From NCBI RefSeq assembly GCF_001718315.1, contig NZ_CP013362.1, positions 682,001 to 746,000 on the forward strand: a stretch of DNA of 64,000 bases, written 5' to 3'. The stretch is from Burkholderia diffusa. GTDB taxonomy: Bacteria; Pseudomonadota; Gammaproteobacteria; Burkholderiales; Burkholderiaceae. The notes under the pieces were generated by a model. That model worked only from the letters and a program-made list of their open reading frames with translations. It was not told the origin of the DNA and made no database searches. The position numbers were made by a program, and so were the translations under genes. Positions within the stretch are counted from its first letter, which is position 1, and every line of letters begins with the position of its first letter. This document shows, in pieces, positions 46,922-56,269 of the stretch.

Positions 46922-47896
46922 TCAATCGGGCATGTGCCCGTCGAGCACGCGTTCGAGCGCGTCCACCGCGTGCGCGGTCGAGTCGGCCGCGATGCAATCG
47001 ACGACGACGCGCTCGGGCATCGCGCGCAACCACGTGATCTGCCGTTTGCACAGCTGGCGCGTCGCGAAAATGCCTTTGTCGCGCATCGTCCGGTAGTCGA
47101 TGTCGCCGTCGAGGAATTCCCACGCCTGCCGATAGCCGACGCAACGCATCGACGGCAGGCCGAGATGCAGATCCTCGCGGCGGCGCAGCCGTTCGACTTC
47201 GTCGATGAAGCCCGCATCGAGCATCGCGTCGAAGCGTTGCGCGATGCGCGCGTGCAGCACCGCGCGGTCCGACGGTTCGAGCGCCACCGGCACGAAGCGG
47301 TACGCGGCGGCCGCGTCGTCCGCGCGCCGCGGTGCGGCGAGCAGCGCCGACATCGGCTGCCCGCTCAGCAGGAACACTTCGAGCGCGCGCTGGATCCGCT
47401 GCGAGTCGTTCGGTGCGAGCCGCGCGGCCGTCGCGGGGTCGACCTGCGCGAGCCGCGCATGGAGTGCCGGCCAGCCGGCGCGTGCGGCGTCGGCATCGAG
47501 TGCCGCGCGCACGGCCGGATCGGCGGTCGGCAGGTCGTTGAGGCCCTGCGTCAGCGCCTTGTAGTACAGCATCGTGCCGCCCGCGAGCAGCGGCGTGCGG
47601 CCGCGTGCGGCGATCTCGCCAATCACGCGCAGCGCGTCCGTGCGGAATTCGGCCGCCGAGTAGGCGTCGGCCGGATCGATGATGTCGATCAGATGGTGCG
47701 GCACGCTCGCGCGCTCGTCGCGCGTCGGCTTCGCGGTGCCGATATCCATGTCGCGGTAGACGAGCGCCGAATCGACGCTGACGATCTCGATCGGACGGTG
47801 CGCGGCGAGCGCCAGCGCGGCCGCCGTCTTGCCGGAGGCGGTCGGGCCGAGCAGACAGGCGATCGTCGTTGGACGGGACTGCGGTGAAGCGCTCAT
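46922..47896 (-). CDS. miaA: tRNA dimethylallyltransferase MiaA
   Basis: MiaA attaches the isoprenyl group to A37 of tRNAs reading UNN codons. Walker A is [17 protein letters not shown] near residue 16. [19 protein letters not shown] and [10 protein letters not shown] and the C-terminal [14 protein letters not shown] are family motifs. Length is 324 aa. It overlaps the mutL stop by four bases (ATGA), so the two are translationally coupled, as in many bacteria. Confidence 0.96.
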   Translation of the reverse strand: MSASPQSRPTTIACLLGPTASGKTAAALALAAHRPIEIVSVDSALVYRDMDIGTAKPTRDERASVPHHLIDIIDPADAYSAAEFRTDALRVIGEIAARGRTPLLAGGTMLYYKALTQGLNDLPTADPAVRAALDADAARAGWPALHARLAQVDPATAARLAPNDSQRIQRALEVFLLSGQPMSALLAAPRRADDAAAAYRFVPVALEPSDRAVLHARIAQRFDAMLDAGFIDEVERLRRREDLHLGLPSMRCVGYRQAWEFLDGDIDYRTMRDKGIFATRQLCKRQITWLRAMPERVVVDCIAADSTAHAVDALERVLDGHMPD

Positions 47897-49887
47897 TGGC
47901 CGCGCATGAAGAGACGGTCGAGATCGTTCAGCGTGAGCTGATACCAGGTCGGTCGGCCGTGATTGCACTGGTCCGCGCGTTCGGTCGCTTCCATCTGGCG
48001 CAGCAGCGCGTTCATCTCGTCGAGCGTCAGGCGCCGGTTCGCGCGCACCGCGTGGTGACACGCGAGCGTGCCGAGCAGCTCGTGCTGGCGCTCGGTGAGC
48101 ACGCGCGAACCGCCGAACGCGTGCAGGTCGGCGAGCACCGCGCGCGCGAGCGACTGCAAGTCGGCGTCCTTCAGCAGCGCGGGCACGGCGCGGATCGCGA
48201 GCGTCGTCGGCGACAGCACCGCGAGGTCGAAGCCGAGCGATTCGAGCGTCTCGCGTTCTTCCTCGACCGTGCCGATCTCGACCGGCGTCGCCGTCATCGA
48301 AATCGGCAGCAGCAGCGACTGCACGGCGACCGTGCGGTCGGCGAGCGCGTTCTTGAACTGTTCGTAGAGGATCCGCTCGTGCGCCGCGTGCATGTCGACG
48401 ATCACGAGCCCGTGCGCGTTTTGCGCGAGCACGTAGATCCCGTGAATCTGGCCGAGCGCGAAGCCGAGCGGCTGCTCGTCGTGTACGGTGGCGGCAGCGG
48501 GCGACGCGGCGAAGCCCGGCAGCGGCGCGACTGGCGCATTGGCCGCCTCTGCCGAATCGCGCGCGATGGTCGTCGTGCCGTCCGGTGTACCCGCACCCGT
48601 GTCCTTGCGGCCGAACAGCGCATCGTAGAGCGCGAGCGGTTGCGCGACCGGCAGCGTGCCCTGCGTCATGCGTGCCTGACGCATCCAAGTGTTGCCCGCC
48701 GACGACGATGACGGCGGCGACGAGAAGCCGCTACCGCCCGTGCCGGTGGTCGCGCCCTGGCCGAGCGGCGTATTCAGGAACGACGCGGGGCCGCTCGGCG
48801 CCGGCGAGAGTTGCGCGGCATGGCCGCCCGCGGTGGTTTCGGGCGACGCGCCCGCATGGCGCGCGAGCGCGCGCTGCACCGCGTGGAACACGTACTGGTG
48901 GATCGAGCGCGAATCGCGGAATCGCACCTCGATCTTCGACGGGTGCACGTTCACGTCGACGGCTTCCGGCGGCAGGTCGAGGAACAGCACATACGACGGG
49001 TAGCGGTCGCCGTGGAGGACGTCCTCGTAGGCCGCGCGCACTGCGTGCGTGAGCAGCTTGTCGCGCACGAAGCGGCCGTTGACGAAGAAGTATTGCTGGT
49101 CGGCGCGGCCGCGGCTGGCGGTCGGCAGGCCCGCGCAGCCGTAGACAGCCAGCGGGCCGGCCTGCTCGTCGAGCGGCAGGTGCGCGGTCGCGAAGCTGTC
49201 GCCGAGAATCTTCGCGACCCGCACTGCGGGCTCGGTCGCGTTCCAGTGCTCGACGGCCTTGCCGTTGTGCAGCACCGAGATCGCGACGTCCGGCCGCGCG
49301 AGCGCCGCGCGGCGGATCATTTCGAGGCAGTGGCCGAACTCGGTCTGCTCGCTCTTCAGGAATTTGCGGCGCGCGGGCGTGTTGAAGTACAGCTCGCGCA
49401 CCTCGATCGTCGTGCCCACCGCGCCGGCGGCCGGCGACAGCGCGCCGGTGGTCGCGTCGATCTTCGTCGCATGCGCGACGTCGGCCGTGCGGCTCGTGAT
49501 CGACATCTCGGCGACCGACGCGATCGACGCGAGGGCTTCGCCGCGAAAACCCAGCGTCGCGACCGCCTCGAGCTCCTCGAGCGAGCGGATCTTGCTCGTC
49601 GCGTGACGCATCAGCGCGAGCGGCAGTTCGGCGGGAGGGATGCCGCAGCCGTCGTCGGTGATCGAGATGCGCTTGACGCCGCCTTCCTCGAGCACGATGC
49701 GCAGCGTCGTTGCGCCGGCATCCATCGCGTTCTCGAGCAGCTCCTTGACGACAGACGCCGGGCGTTCGACGACCTCGCCGGCAGCGATCTGGCTGATCAG
49801 CTGGTCGGGCAGGGGCTGGATCGCGCGTAGCGGGCGCGGAGCAGGGGCGGGCGCGGCGCCCGCGCCCGTTTCGGTGATTTCGGACAT
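47893..49887 (-). CDS. mutL: DNA mismatch repair protein MutL
   Basis: MutL links MutS to downstream repair enzymes. The GHKL ATPase motifs are intact: [33 protein letters not shown] and [16 protein letters not shown] Pro/Ser/Gly-rich linker (about residues 390-430) leads to the C-terminal dimerisation domain with [16 protein letters not shown] see no DQHA(X)2E(X)4E endonuclease motif; the [12 protein letters not shown] version is the non-nuclease form expected when a MutH or other strand signal is used. Length is 664 aa from MSEITETG. miaA follows. Confidence 0.95.
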   Translation of the reverse strand: MSEITETGAGAAPAPAPRPLRAIQPLPDQLISQIAAGEVVERPASVVKELLENAMDAGATTLRIVLEEGGVKRISITDDGCGIPPAELPLALMRHATSKIRSLEELEAVATLGFRGEALASIASVAEMSITSRTADVAHATKIDATTGALSPAAGAVGTTIEVRELYFNTPARRKFLKSEQTEFGHCLEMIRRAALARPDVAISVLHNGKAVEHWNATEPAVRVAKILGDSFATAHLPLDEQAGPLAVYGCAGLPTASRGRADQQYFFVNGRFVRDKLLTHAVRAAYEDVLHGDRYPSYVLFLDLPPEAVDVNVHPSKIEVRFRDSRSIHQYVFHAVQRALARHAGASPETTAGGHAAQLSPAPSGPASFLNTPLGQGATTGTGGSGFSSPPSSSSAGNTWMRQARMTQGTLPVAQPLALYDALFGRKDTGAGTPDGTTTIARDSAEAANAPVAPLPGFAASPAAATVHDEQPLGFALGQIHGIYVLAQNAHGLVIVDMHAAHERILYEQFKNALADRTVAVQSLLLPISMTATPVEIGTVEEERETLESLGFDLAVLSPTTLAIRAVPALLKDADLQSLARAVLADLHAFGGSRVLTERQHELLGTLACHHAVRANRRLTLDEMNALLRQMEATERADQCNHGRPTWYQLTLNDLDRLFMRGQ

Positions 49888-50059
49888 GGCCAAATTATAG
49901 CGAGGCGGCGTGAGCGTGCCGGGGCGGCGGCGGTTACGTTTTTTCACGGAGCCTTAAGGTAGTTTCGGTATGATGGCTCCGTTCCGCGCGCCGCCTTGTC
50001 CGGCGCGCGCTTTCGCATTTTTCGGCCGTTCGGGCCCTTTCGCCATCGAGGAATCGCAT

Positions 50060-50743
50060 TTGGATACGCTGCTTCATTTCGTCAACCTGGTCCTGCATAT
50101 CGACGCGTTCCTCGGCGACTTCATCCGGCAGTACGGTGCGTGGGTGTATCTGGTGCTGTTCCTGATCGTGTTCTGCGAGACGGGCCTCGTCGTGCTGCCG
50201 TTCCTGCCGGGCGATTCGCTGCTGTTCATCGGCGGCGCGTTCGCGGCGACGGGCGACATGAACGTCGCCGCGCTGATCGTGCTGCTGCTCGTCGCGGCGA
50301 CTGCCGGCAATACCGTGAACTACATGATCGGCCGCTGGATCGGGCCGAAGGTCTTCAATACGCATATTCCGGTGCTCGAGCGCTTTCTCGATCGCGCCGC
50401 GCTGCAGAAGACCCACACGTTCTACGACAAGCACGGCGGCAAGACGATCGTGCTTGCGCGCTTCATTCCGGTCGTGCGCACGTTCGCGCCGTTCGTCGCC
50501 GGCGCGTCGTCGATGAGCATCGCGCGCTTCCAGCTGTTCAACGTGATCGGCGCGCTGGTCTGGGTGCTGCTGCTGGTGCTGCTCGGCTACTTCTTCGGCA
50601 ATATTCCGTTCATCCGCCAGTATCTGAACGTGATCGTGCTGGCAGGGATCGGTGCGGCGATCGTGCCGGTTGCGCTGGGCGCGCTGTGGAAGCTGGTGCG
50701 CGGGCGGCGATCGGGCAGTACGCCGAACGCGGGCGGCCATTGA
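50060..50743 (+). CDS. DedA-family membrane protein
   Basis: DedA proteins are lipid flippases or scramblases (undecaprenyl-phosphate recycling in several members). The protein has several membrane helices, the motif FCETGLVVLPFLPGDSLLFIGG and the RFIPVVRTFAPFVAGASSMS arginine-proline segment needed for function. I place the start at a TTG (LDTLLHFVNLVLHIDAFLG, 227 aa) because GAGGA lies about nine bases before it. The alternative ATG at 49970 adds 30 unconserved residues. In Burkholderia DedA proteins have been linked to envelope and polymyxin tolerance. Confidence 0.9.
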   Translation: MDTLLHFVNLVLHIDAFLGDFIRQYGAWVYLVLFLIVFCETGLVVLPFLPGDSLLFIGGAFAATGDMNVAALIVLLLVAATAGNTVNYMIGRWIGPKVFNTHIPVLERFLDRAALQKTHTFYDKHGGKTIVLARFIPVVRTFAPFVAGASSMSIARFQLFNVIGALVWVLLLVLLGYFFGNIPFIRQYLNVIVLAGIGAAIVPVALGALWKLVRGRRSGSTPNAGGH

Positions 50744-50772
50744 GCCGAGCGTTTTCGCTCCGGCGCAGTAAC

Positions 50773-50800
50773 AAAGCGTGGCGGTTGCCACGCTTTTTTT
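50773..50800 (+). terminator. Terminator after dedA-family gene
   Basis: The stem AAAGCGTGGC / GCCACGCTTT with a GGTT loop is followed by a T run, 30 bases after the stop and ahead of the convergent mscS-like gene. Confidence 0.9.
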
Positions 50801-50908
50801 TCGTCCGTGCGGGCCGACCGATTGCCGATTTGCGGTACCGGCCGATCCCGTTGCTCGACGTCGGCTGCCTCGGTCAGAACCCCGCGGACCGGCGGCGACG
50901 CTGTTTCG

Positions 50909-51721
50909 TCAGGCCGTGCGATGCGAGATCGGCGTTTCGGGCGTCGGGTATTGCGCGTCGCGGAACGTCTCGAGAATCACGCGGTTGGTATCGCAGTACA
51001 CCTGCCAGTAATTCTCCGGCTGCGTCGACGGACGCACGAACAGCAGCGGGCCTTCCGGCGTGAACTGCAGCACGCCGACGTCCGGCGCCGGCACTTTCAG
51101 CACGTTCGGGATCAGCTGGATCTGCGTCTTCAGGCGATTGATCGCATCGGCCGCGTCGACGCCGTTCGCGATCTTGGCGGTCAGGTCGACGCGGCGATGC
51201 GGCGTCGCGCTGTAGTTCGCGATGTTGTCCGAGAAGATCTTGTTGTTGCCGACGATCGTCACGACGTTGTCGGCGGTGATGATCGTCGTGCCGAACAGGC
51301 CGAGCTCCTTCACCGTGCCGGTGACGCCGCCCGCGCTGATCACGTCGCCGATCTTGAACGGACGCAGTACCTGCATGAACACGCCGGCGGCGAAGTGGGC
51401 GAGCAGGCCGCCCCAGGCGGTGCCGATCGCGAGGCCGAGGCCGGCGAGCAGCGCGGCGAACGACGTGGTCTGCACACCGAAGATCTGCAGGATCGCGAGG
51501 ATAAGCAGGATCGTCAGCAGCACGCTGACGACCGAGGTCAGGTAGTCGGTGAGCGTCGGATCGACCTTGCCGCTGCGGCGCACGACCTTGCCGAGCAGGC
51601 GCGTGGCGATGCGGATCGCCCAGCGGCCGACGAACCATAAGACGATCGCGGCGAGAAGGTTGAGGCCGAAGTCGAGACCGCGGGTCATCAGGAATTGCTG
51701 GGCGGATTCCAGGTTCAGCAT
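50909..51721 (-). CDS. Small-conductance mechanosensitive channel (MscS family)
   Basis: A 270-residue MscS-type channel that opens on hypo-osmotic shock. Three N-terminal membrane helices end in the pore helix (LLAGLGLAIGTAWGGLLAHFAAGVFMQVLRPF). The cytoplasmic beta domain follows (FKIGDVISAGGVTGTVKELGLFGTTIITADNVVTIVGNNKIFSDNIANYS). Size and layout match the core E. coli MscS. It is a single gene, convergent with dedA and divergent from the capsule operon. Confidence 0.93.
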   Translation of the reverse strand: MLNLESAQQFLMTRGLDFGLNLLAAIVLWFVGRWAIRIATRLLGKVVRRSGKVDPTLTDYLTSVVSVLLTILLILAILQIFGVQTTSFAALLAGLGLAIGTAWGGLLAHFAAGVFMQVLRPFKIGDVISAGGVTGTVKELGLFGTTIITADNVVTIVGNNKIFSDNIANYSATPHRRVDLTAKIANGVDAADAINRLKTQIQLIPNVLKVPAPDVGVLQFTPEGPLLFVRPSTQPENYWQVYCDTNRVILETFRDAQYPTPETPISHRTA

Positions 51722-52437
51722 GAAGGCTCCAAGGCGGGTTTAAAGAAGGGCCAACGGCCGATAATCGTCGCACGGTTATAACCGACCTGTGAGACCGAGA
51801 CAACTACCGCGCCTGCGTGTGCGCTGGTATCGAAAACGTTTCAATCAGCACGACGCACGCCGTTTTCCCCCGGCGCGAACATTGTTAAATCCGCAGCGCA
51901 ATCCGAATTAATTACAGCCTATTACCGAAGGGTCGCGGTTGCGGACTGATCCTGTAGTTTTCGGACTAAATTCGGACGCGTCCTACTTCCATGCGATAAT
52001 GCCGGCGTTAGGGAGACCTGCGCTGTAAGTTGCGAGAACCTGAGCGGACAGTGCGATTGCCGGAGCGGGATCGACCACCCCGATAACAGGCGCAGACGGC
52101 CGGCTGGCAAGGCCGGGCGCGGTTTTAAGACGTACCGTCGTTTCGGTTATTTCCCATGAATTTCTGAAGTTCGTTCGCCATCGAGCCTGAATCCGTGGCG
52201 GAAATTGACATGCAGTAACCATTTCTTCTGCTGTCACAGAGGGTGGGTTTGTTGCTTTTTCGGTCGCCAATGGCCGAAAGAATGCAAATTTAAGTGAAGA
52301 ATTTTTGAGCGGTCGATGGCCTGATCGAGCCAATCGACTGATGAAAAAGCGGCCGGGTGTTCGGGGGGATGCGTTGATTGAACGCCCGGGAAATGACGCT
52401 GGCAAATCAATAGTAAAAAGTCTTGACCTCAAGATCC
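51722..52437 (+). other. Long non-coding region in front of the capsule operon
   Basis: These 716 bases are richer in A/T than the rest and hold no convincing gene. An extended -10 TGCGATAAT (GATAAT at 51995-52000) with a poor -35 TCGGAC 17 bases before it is the best promoter candidate, leaving a leader of about 430 bases. A hairpin CCGGGTGTTC (52353-52362) / GAACGCCCGG (52380-52389) lies shortly before the first gene. A leftward open frame (51983-52555) has mixed codon usage and I do not accept it. The left edge should hold the mscS promoter. I see no JUMPStart/ops (GGCGGTAG) element. Confidence 0.6.
51972..52000 (+). promoter_or_regulatory. Candidate promoter of the capsule operon
   Basis: There is an extended -10, TGCGATAAT, with a weak -35 (TCGGAC). 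The -10 is good but the -35 is poor, so an activator or alternative sigma factor may be needed. Confidence 0.3.
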
Positions 52438-53604
52438 ATGAAAAAGAGTTTATTGGCAATCTCCGTTCTTGCCGCTTTGGCGCTTTCGGGGTGTGGGACC
52501 TATCCGGATTGGATACCCGCTTCCGGTGCGTCTCGCCAGAAGGTGCAGCAAGCACCCGAGACCGGCGGGCGCATCGAAGGCATTCAACTGGTGGACGTCA
52601 ACGACACGTTGGCGAGGAAGCTTGCCGATAGCAAGAAGCTGGGCCAGTTCGCGACCATCTTTCCGAGTGCGGTTACCAATAACTACTTGATCGGCCCGGG
52701 CGACGTCATCGAGGTGACGATCTGGGAGGCGCCGCCGGCGATGCTGTTCAGCACGCTGGCGCCCGCGCAGCCGATGACGACGGCCACGGCCAATAGCGTC
52801 ACGTTGCCCAACCAGATGGTGGCCTCGGACGGCACGATCACCATCCCGTTCGCGGGGCGGATCGCCGTCAAGGGGCGGACGACCGAGCAGATCGAGGCGA
52901 GCATCGTCAGCCATCTCAAGGGCAAGGCGAATCTGCCGCAGGTGCTCGTCAGCGTCACCAAGAACAATGCGTCGAACATCACGGTCGTGGGTGAGGTCAA
53001 CACGAGCGCACTGATGCCGTTGACCCCGAAGGGCGAGCGTCTGCTCGATGCGCTGGCATTCGCCGGCGGCGTGAAGCAGTCGGTCAACCGCATGGCCGTG
53101 CAGCTTTCGCGAGGCAGTGTCACTGCAACGATGCCGCTCGATTCGGTCATTCGCGACCCGCGCCAGAACATCGTGCTCAAGCCGGACGATGTCGTGACGG
53201 CGCTCTTCCAGTCGCAAAGCTTCTCGGTGTTGGGCGCGACGGGCAAGAACGACGAGATTCCGTTCGAGGCGCAAGGCATTTCGCTGGCCCAGGCGCTCGC
53301 GCGTTCGGGTGGTCTCAACGACAACCGTGCCGACGCGCGTGGCGTGTTCGTGTTCCGGTTCGAAGACGCGAAGCTGGTCGATGCGCAGGACAAGACGGTT
53401 CGGGCTGTCAATGGCACGGTGCCGGTGGTCTACGAGATCAACCTGCGGGATCCCGCCGCGTTCTTCGTGACGCAGAATTTCCCGATTCAGAATCATGACG
53501 TGATTTACGTCTCGAACTCGCCCGAGGTCGAGTTCAAGAAGTTCCTGACGCTCGTCGTGATGGTGGCCAGTCCGGCGGCAACCATCAACCGGGAACTGGA
53601 GTAA
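52438..53604 (+). CDS. Capsule polysaccharide export lipoprotein (Wza/KpsD/CtrA-type)
   Basis: This outer-membrane polysaccharide-export channel is 388 aa long. The lipoprotein signal MKKSLLAISVLAALALSGC has its lipobox (LSGC) at C19. The polysaccharide-export domain begins near residue 83 (YLIGPGDVIEVTIWE) and is followed by SLBB-type repeats (ITVVGEVNTSALMPLTPKG; FSVLGATGKNDEIPF). It ends without a long extra domain. It is the first gene of the capsule operon and acts with the ABC transporter and KpsE-like protein that follow, carrying polymer through the outer membrane. The upstream TTG at 52423 is not favoured. Confidence 0.9.
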   Translation: MKKSLLAISVLAALALSGCGTYPDWIPASGASRQKVQQAPETGGRIEGIQLVDVNDTLARKLADSKKLGQFATIFPSAVTNNYLIGPGDVIEVTIWEAPPAMLFSTLAPAQPMTTATANSVTLPNQMVASDGTITIPFAGRIAVKGRTTEQIEASIVSHLKGKANLPQVLVSVTKNNASNITVVGEVNTSALMPLTPKGERLLDALAFAGGVKQSVNRMAVQLSRGSVTATMPLDSVIRDPRQNIVLKPDDVVTALFQSQSFSVLGATGKNDEIPFEAQGISLAQALARSGGLNDNRADARGVFVFRFEDAKLVDAQDKTVRAVNGTVPVVYEINLRDPAAFFVTQNFPIQNHDVIYVSNSPEVEFKKFLTLVVMVASPAATINRELE

Positions 53605-53610
53605 GTCGCG

Positions 53611-54426
53611 ATGGCGGGAAAGGTGCGTACTCCGATGGAGATCACGGTTTCGGTCTGGCGCGCGATGTTTCTGCGCGAGGCGTTGGATCGCCTCTTTGAG
53701 GCACGGGCGGCCTGGCTCTGGCTACTGCTTGAGCCTGTGTTCTATATCGCGATCCATGCCTTTGGATATATCACGTTCCACATTCACCAGATTGGTGGAA
53801 TCGAGATAACCATGTGGATTATCGCGGGCTTTATCGGATTTCTGCTCTGGCGGCGTACCTGGGTCCAGGTGTTGCATGGGATCGATTGCAACAAGGCCTT
53901 CTTCGTATACCGGCAGGTCAAGCCCTTCGACGCGGCGTTCATGCGGGCCGTCCTCGAGTTGTTTCTGATGATTCCGGTTTCAATCATCATCTTCTTTATC
54001 GCAATCGCTGCGGGCCGAATGATCACGCCGGGTATGCTCAATCCGGTTTTGTTGCCGGTCGATCCATTGCTGATGATTGTCAGCATTTTCGGGCTGTGGT
54101 TGTTTGCGCTTGGCTTCGGTCTGATTACTTCGGTTGCGATGAAATTCGTTCCGGAACTCGATCACGTATTTAAAATACTTTTTCTGCCGTTGTTTTACAT
54201 CTCCGGGGCGATGTTTCCGATTGCGCTGGTGCCAACGCCTTACCGTGAGATATTGCTGATCAATCCGGTTGTCCATGGCGTTGAGCTGCTGCGGCTTGGA
54301 TTTTTGCCTTCATATCACACGCTCCCGGAAGTGAGCCTTGCCTACCTATATGAAGGCGGGATCATATTTATGCTTGCTGGTCTGATGCTCTATCGGCGAT
54401 TTGCAAAAAAGCTGGTGATGAAATGA
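53611..54426 (+). CDS. Capsule ABC transporter permease (KpsM/BexB-type)
   Basis: An ABC-2-type membrane subunit, 271 aa, with about six hydrophobic helices and the family pattern near the N-terminus (EALDRLFEARAAWLWLLLEPVFYIAI). It ends MKKLVMK-like after the helix MLAGLMLYRRFAKK. It pairs with the ATPase whose ATG overlaps its stop by four bases. Base composition (about 53700-54400) is noticeably A/T-richer than in the chromosomal core, hinting at horizontal origin of the export genes. Confidence 0.92.
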   Translation: MAGKVRTPMEITVSVWRAMFLREALDRLFEARAAWLWLLLEPVFYIAIHAFGYITFHIHQIGGIEITMWIIAGFIGFLLWRRTWVQVLHGIDCNKAFFVYRQVKPFDAAFMRAVLELFLMIPVSIIIFFIAIAAGRMITPGMLNPVLLPVDPLLMIVSIFGLWLFALGFGLITSVAMKFVPELDHVFKILFLPLFYISGAMFPIALVPTPYREILLINPVVHGVELLRLGFLPSYHTLPEVSLAYLYEGGIIFMLAGLMLYRRFAKKLVMK

Positions 54427-55085
54427 TCATTATCGAAGATGTTCATAAGCGATATCTGACAGAGCACGGTGCGGGCAAGTGGGTACTGCAGGGTATCAAC
54501 ATGACGATTCCACCGAAACGGAATATTGCTCTGATCGGTGTGAACGGTGCAGGCAAGTCGACACTGCTGCGCATTATTGGGAACGTTGATTATCCGACCA
54601 AGGGGCGGGTCGAACGGCGCTGTCGCGTGTCCTGGCCGGTCGGTGGAGGAGGATTGGAAGGGACGTTGACCGGGCGTCAGAATACGAAATTCGTTTGCAG
54701 AGTATACGGCCGTGAAGACGAGTTGAAGGATCGACTCTCGTTTATTCAGGACTTCACCGAACTGGGTGATTCATTCGACGAGCCTGTGCAGACGTATTCG
54801 TCTGGGATGCGATCGCGTCTCCAGTTTGCGCTGTCGATTGCTTTCGATTTCGATGTCTATATTTCGGACGAGGTGACGGCCGCAGGCGATGCCAGATTCA
54901 GAAAAAAGGCTGCAGATGCTTTCAAAAGCAAAGTCGATCGAGCAAGTGTGATCATGGTGTCTCATGACGAAGGCACGCTAAAACAGTTTTGCCAGTCCGG
55001 TATCTGGATCAATGGTGGTAAGGCATATTGGTTCGATGAACTTGATGAAGCATTGAGGGCTTATAAGGACGCTATCTTGGTATGA
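54423..55085 (+). CDS. Capsule ABC transporter ATPase (KpsT/BexA-type)
   Basis: A 220-residue ATP-binding subunit energising polymer export. Walker A is IGVNGAGKSTLLRIIG (residues 38-53). The signature is TYSSGMRSRLQFALSIAF and Walker B is VYISDEVTAAGD at about residues 145-156. The small size without a C-terminal carbohydrate-binding domain points to KpsT-type lipid-linked capsule export rather than Wzt O-antigen export. It overlaps its neighbours by four bases on both sides. Confidence 0.93.
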   Translation: MIIIEDVHKRYLTEHGAGKWVLQGINMTIPPKRNIALIGVNGAGKSTLLRIIGNVDYPTKGRVERRCRVSWPVGGGGLEGTLTGRQNTKFVCRVYGREDELKDRLSFIQDFTELGDSFDEPVQTYSSGMRSRLQFALSIAFDFDVYISDEVTAAGDARFRKKAADAFKSKVDRASVIMVSHDEGTLKQFCQSGIWINGGKAYWFDELDEALRAYKDAILV

Positions 55086-56254
55086 AAGAACTAACAGTGA
55101 GCAGAGGGGGGCGCATTGGTGCCAAGCTGGCGGCAGCATATGGTAAGGGGAAGTCGACGCTTTTTTCGATGGGGTTATTTCGACTGATTATCAAGATGAT
55201 CTTGATGTATGCGGTGCTTGCCACAGTGTATTGGCTATTCATCGCTTCCGATCGATTTGTGTCGGTTGCCAACGTAATTATCCGATCCACTGATCAGATC
55301 AGCAGTCCGAGTGTCGACGTATCAACGCTCGTTCCCGGCGCTGGTGGTCCCAATCGCGGCGATCAACTGCTGTTGCGCGAATATCTTCTGTCGGAAGATG
55401 TTCTTAAGAAGCTCGATGTCGCTTTGGATTTACGCTCTCATTTCAGCGATGGGCATCGAGATCCCGTCTCACGGATGTGGTTCAAGAACGCACCGATGGA
55501 GTGGTTCTATCACTATTGGCTGTCACGTGTCGATGTCGAGTACGACGACTACAGCGGTGTATTGCGTATCCAGGCGCAGGCCTATGATTCAAAAACCGCG
55601 CAGGAAATCGTCAATTTCATGGTTCGCGAGGGTGAAGCACACATGAATCAGATTGATCATGAATTGGCTTTTTCGCAAGTGCGCTTCCTCGAGCGGCAGG
55701 TGACGCTTGCGCATGGAGGTCTTCTGGACGCGACACATGCGCTGATCGATTTTCAGAATCGCAAGGGGTTAATGGCGCCACAGGCAACGGCGGAGAGCCA
55801 GAATGCGTTGATCGACAAGCTCGAAGCGCAGAAGGTTGACGTGCAGACGCAAATTGCTGCATTACCTCCGACGTTGAACCCGGATCAGCCCACCGTGGTG
55901 ATGCTTCGGAACAACCTTAACGCGCTTCAAAAGCAGATCGCGCAGAAGCGGGCTGAACTGGCGTCACCATCGAAAGGGACGCTCAACTACACCGTAGAGG
56001 AGTTTCAGCGCTTGCAGATGCAGGTGAGCTTCGCACAGGACTTGTATAAAACCGCGCTTTCGGCGCTTGAGAAAGGGCGGATGGACGCAGCCCGTACGCT
56101 CAAGAAGGTTTCAATCCTGCAAGCACCGACGAGACCGAGCTATCCATTGCAGCCGAAGCGGCTCTATAACGCATTTCTGACTCTGCTGCTTGCTGCCTCA
56201 TTGATTGGTGTTCTGAAGCTACTGGAAAGCATCATTCGCGATCACGTAGATTGA
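55082..56254 (+). CDS. Capsule export inner-membrane protein (KpsE/BexC/CtrB-type)
   Basis: A 390-residue polysaccharide co-polymerase. It has one N-terminal membrane helix at about 33-54, a large periplasmic coiled-coil domain (residues about 190-330, rich in Gln/Leu/Ala) and a C-terminal helix at about 364-380. It ends with the PCP motif TRPSYPLQPKRLYN. It bridges the ABC transporter and the outer-membrane lipoprotein. It overlaps the ATPase stop by four bases. Confidence 0.9.
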   Translation: MKELTVSRGGRIGAKLAAAYGKGKSTLFSMGLFRLIIKMILMYAVLATVYWLFIASDRFVSVANVIIRSTDQISSPSVDVSTLVPGAGGPNRGDQLLLREYLLSEDVLKKLDVALDLRSHFSDGHRDPVSRMWFKNAPMEWFYHYWLSRVDVEYDDYSGVLRIQAQAYDSKTAQEIVNFMVREGEAHMNQIDHELAFSQVRFLERQVTLAHGGLLDATHALIDFQNRKGLMAPQATAESQNALIDKLEAQKVDVQTQIAALPPTLNPDQPTVVMLRNNLNALQKQIAQKRAELASPSKGTLNYTVEEFQRLQMQVSFAQDLYKTALSALEKGRMDAARTLKKVSILQAPTRPSYPLQPKRLYNAFLTLLLAASLIGVLKLLESIIRDHVD

Positions 56255-56269
56255 ATTTCGGGGGAATCA

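Noticed and set aside
49970-50059. ATG start 30 codons earlier for the DedA-family gene
   Set aside because: The extra residues are not conserved, and a ribosome site lies before the TTG at 50060, which gives the standard family N-terminus.
51983-52555. Leftward open frame of 190 codons in the capsule leader
   Set aside because: Third codon positions are mixed, it has no ribosome site and it runs antisense into the export lipoprotein gene.
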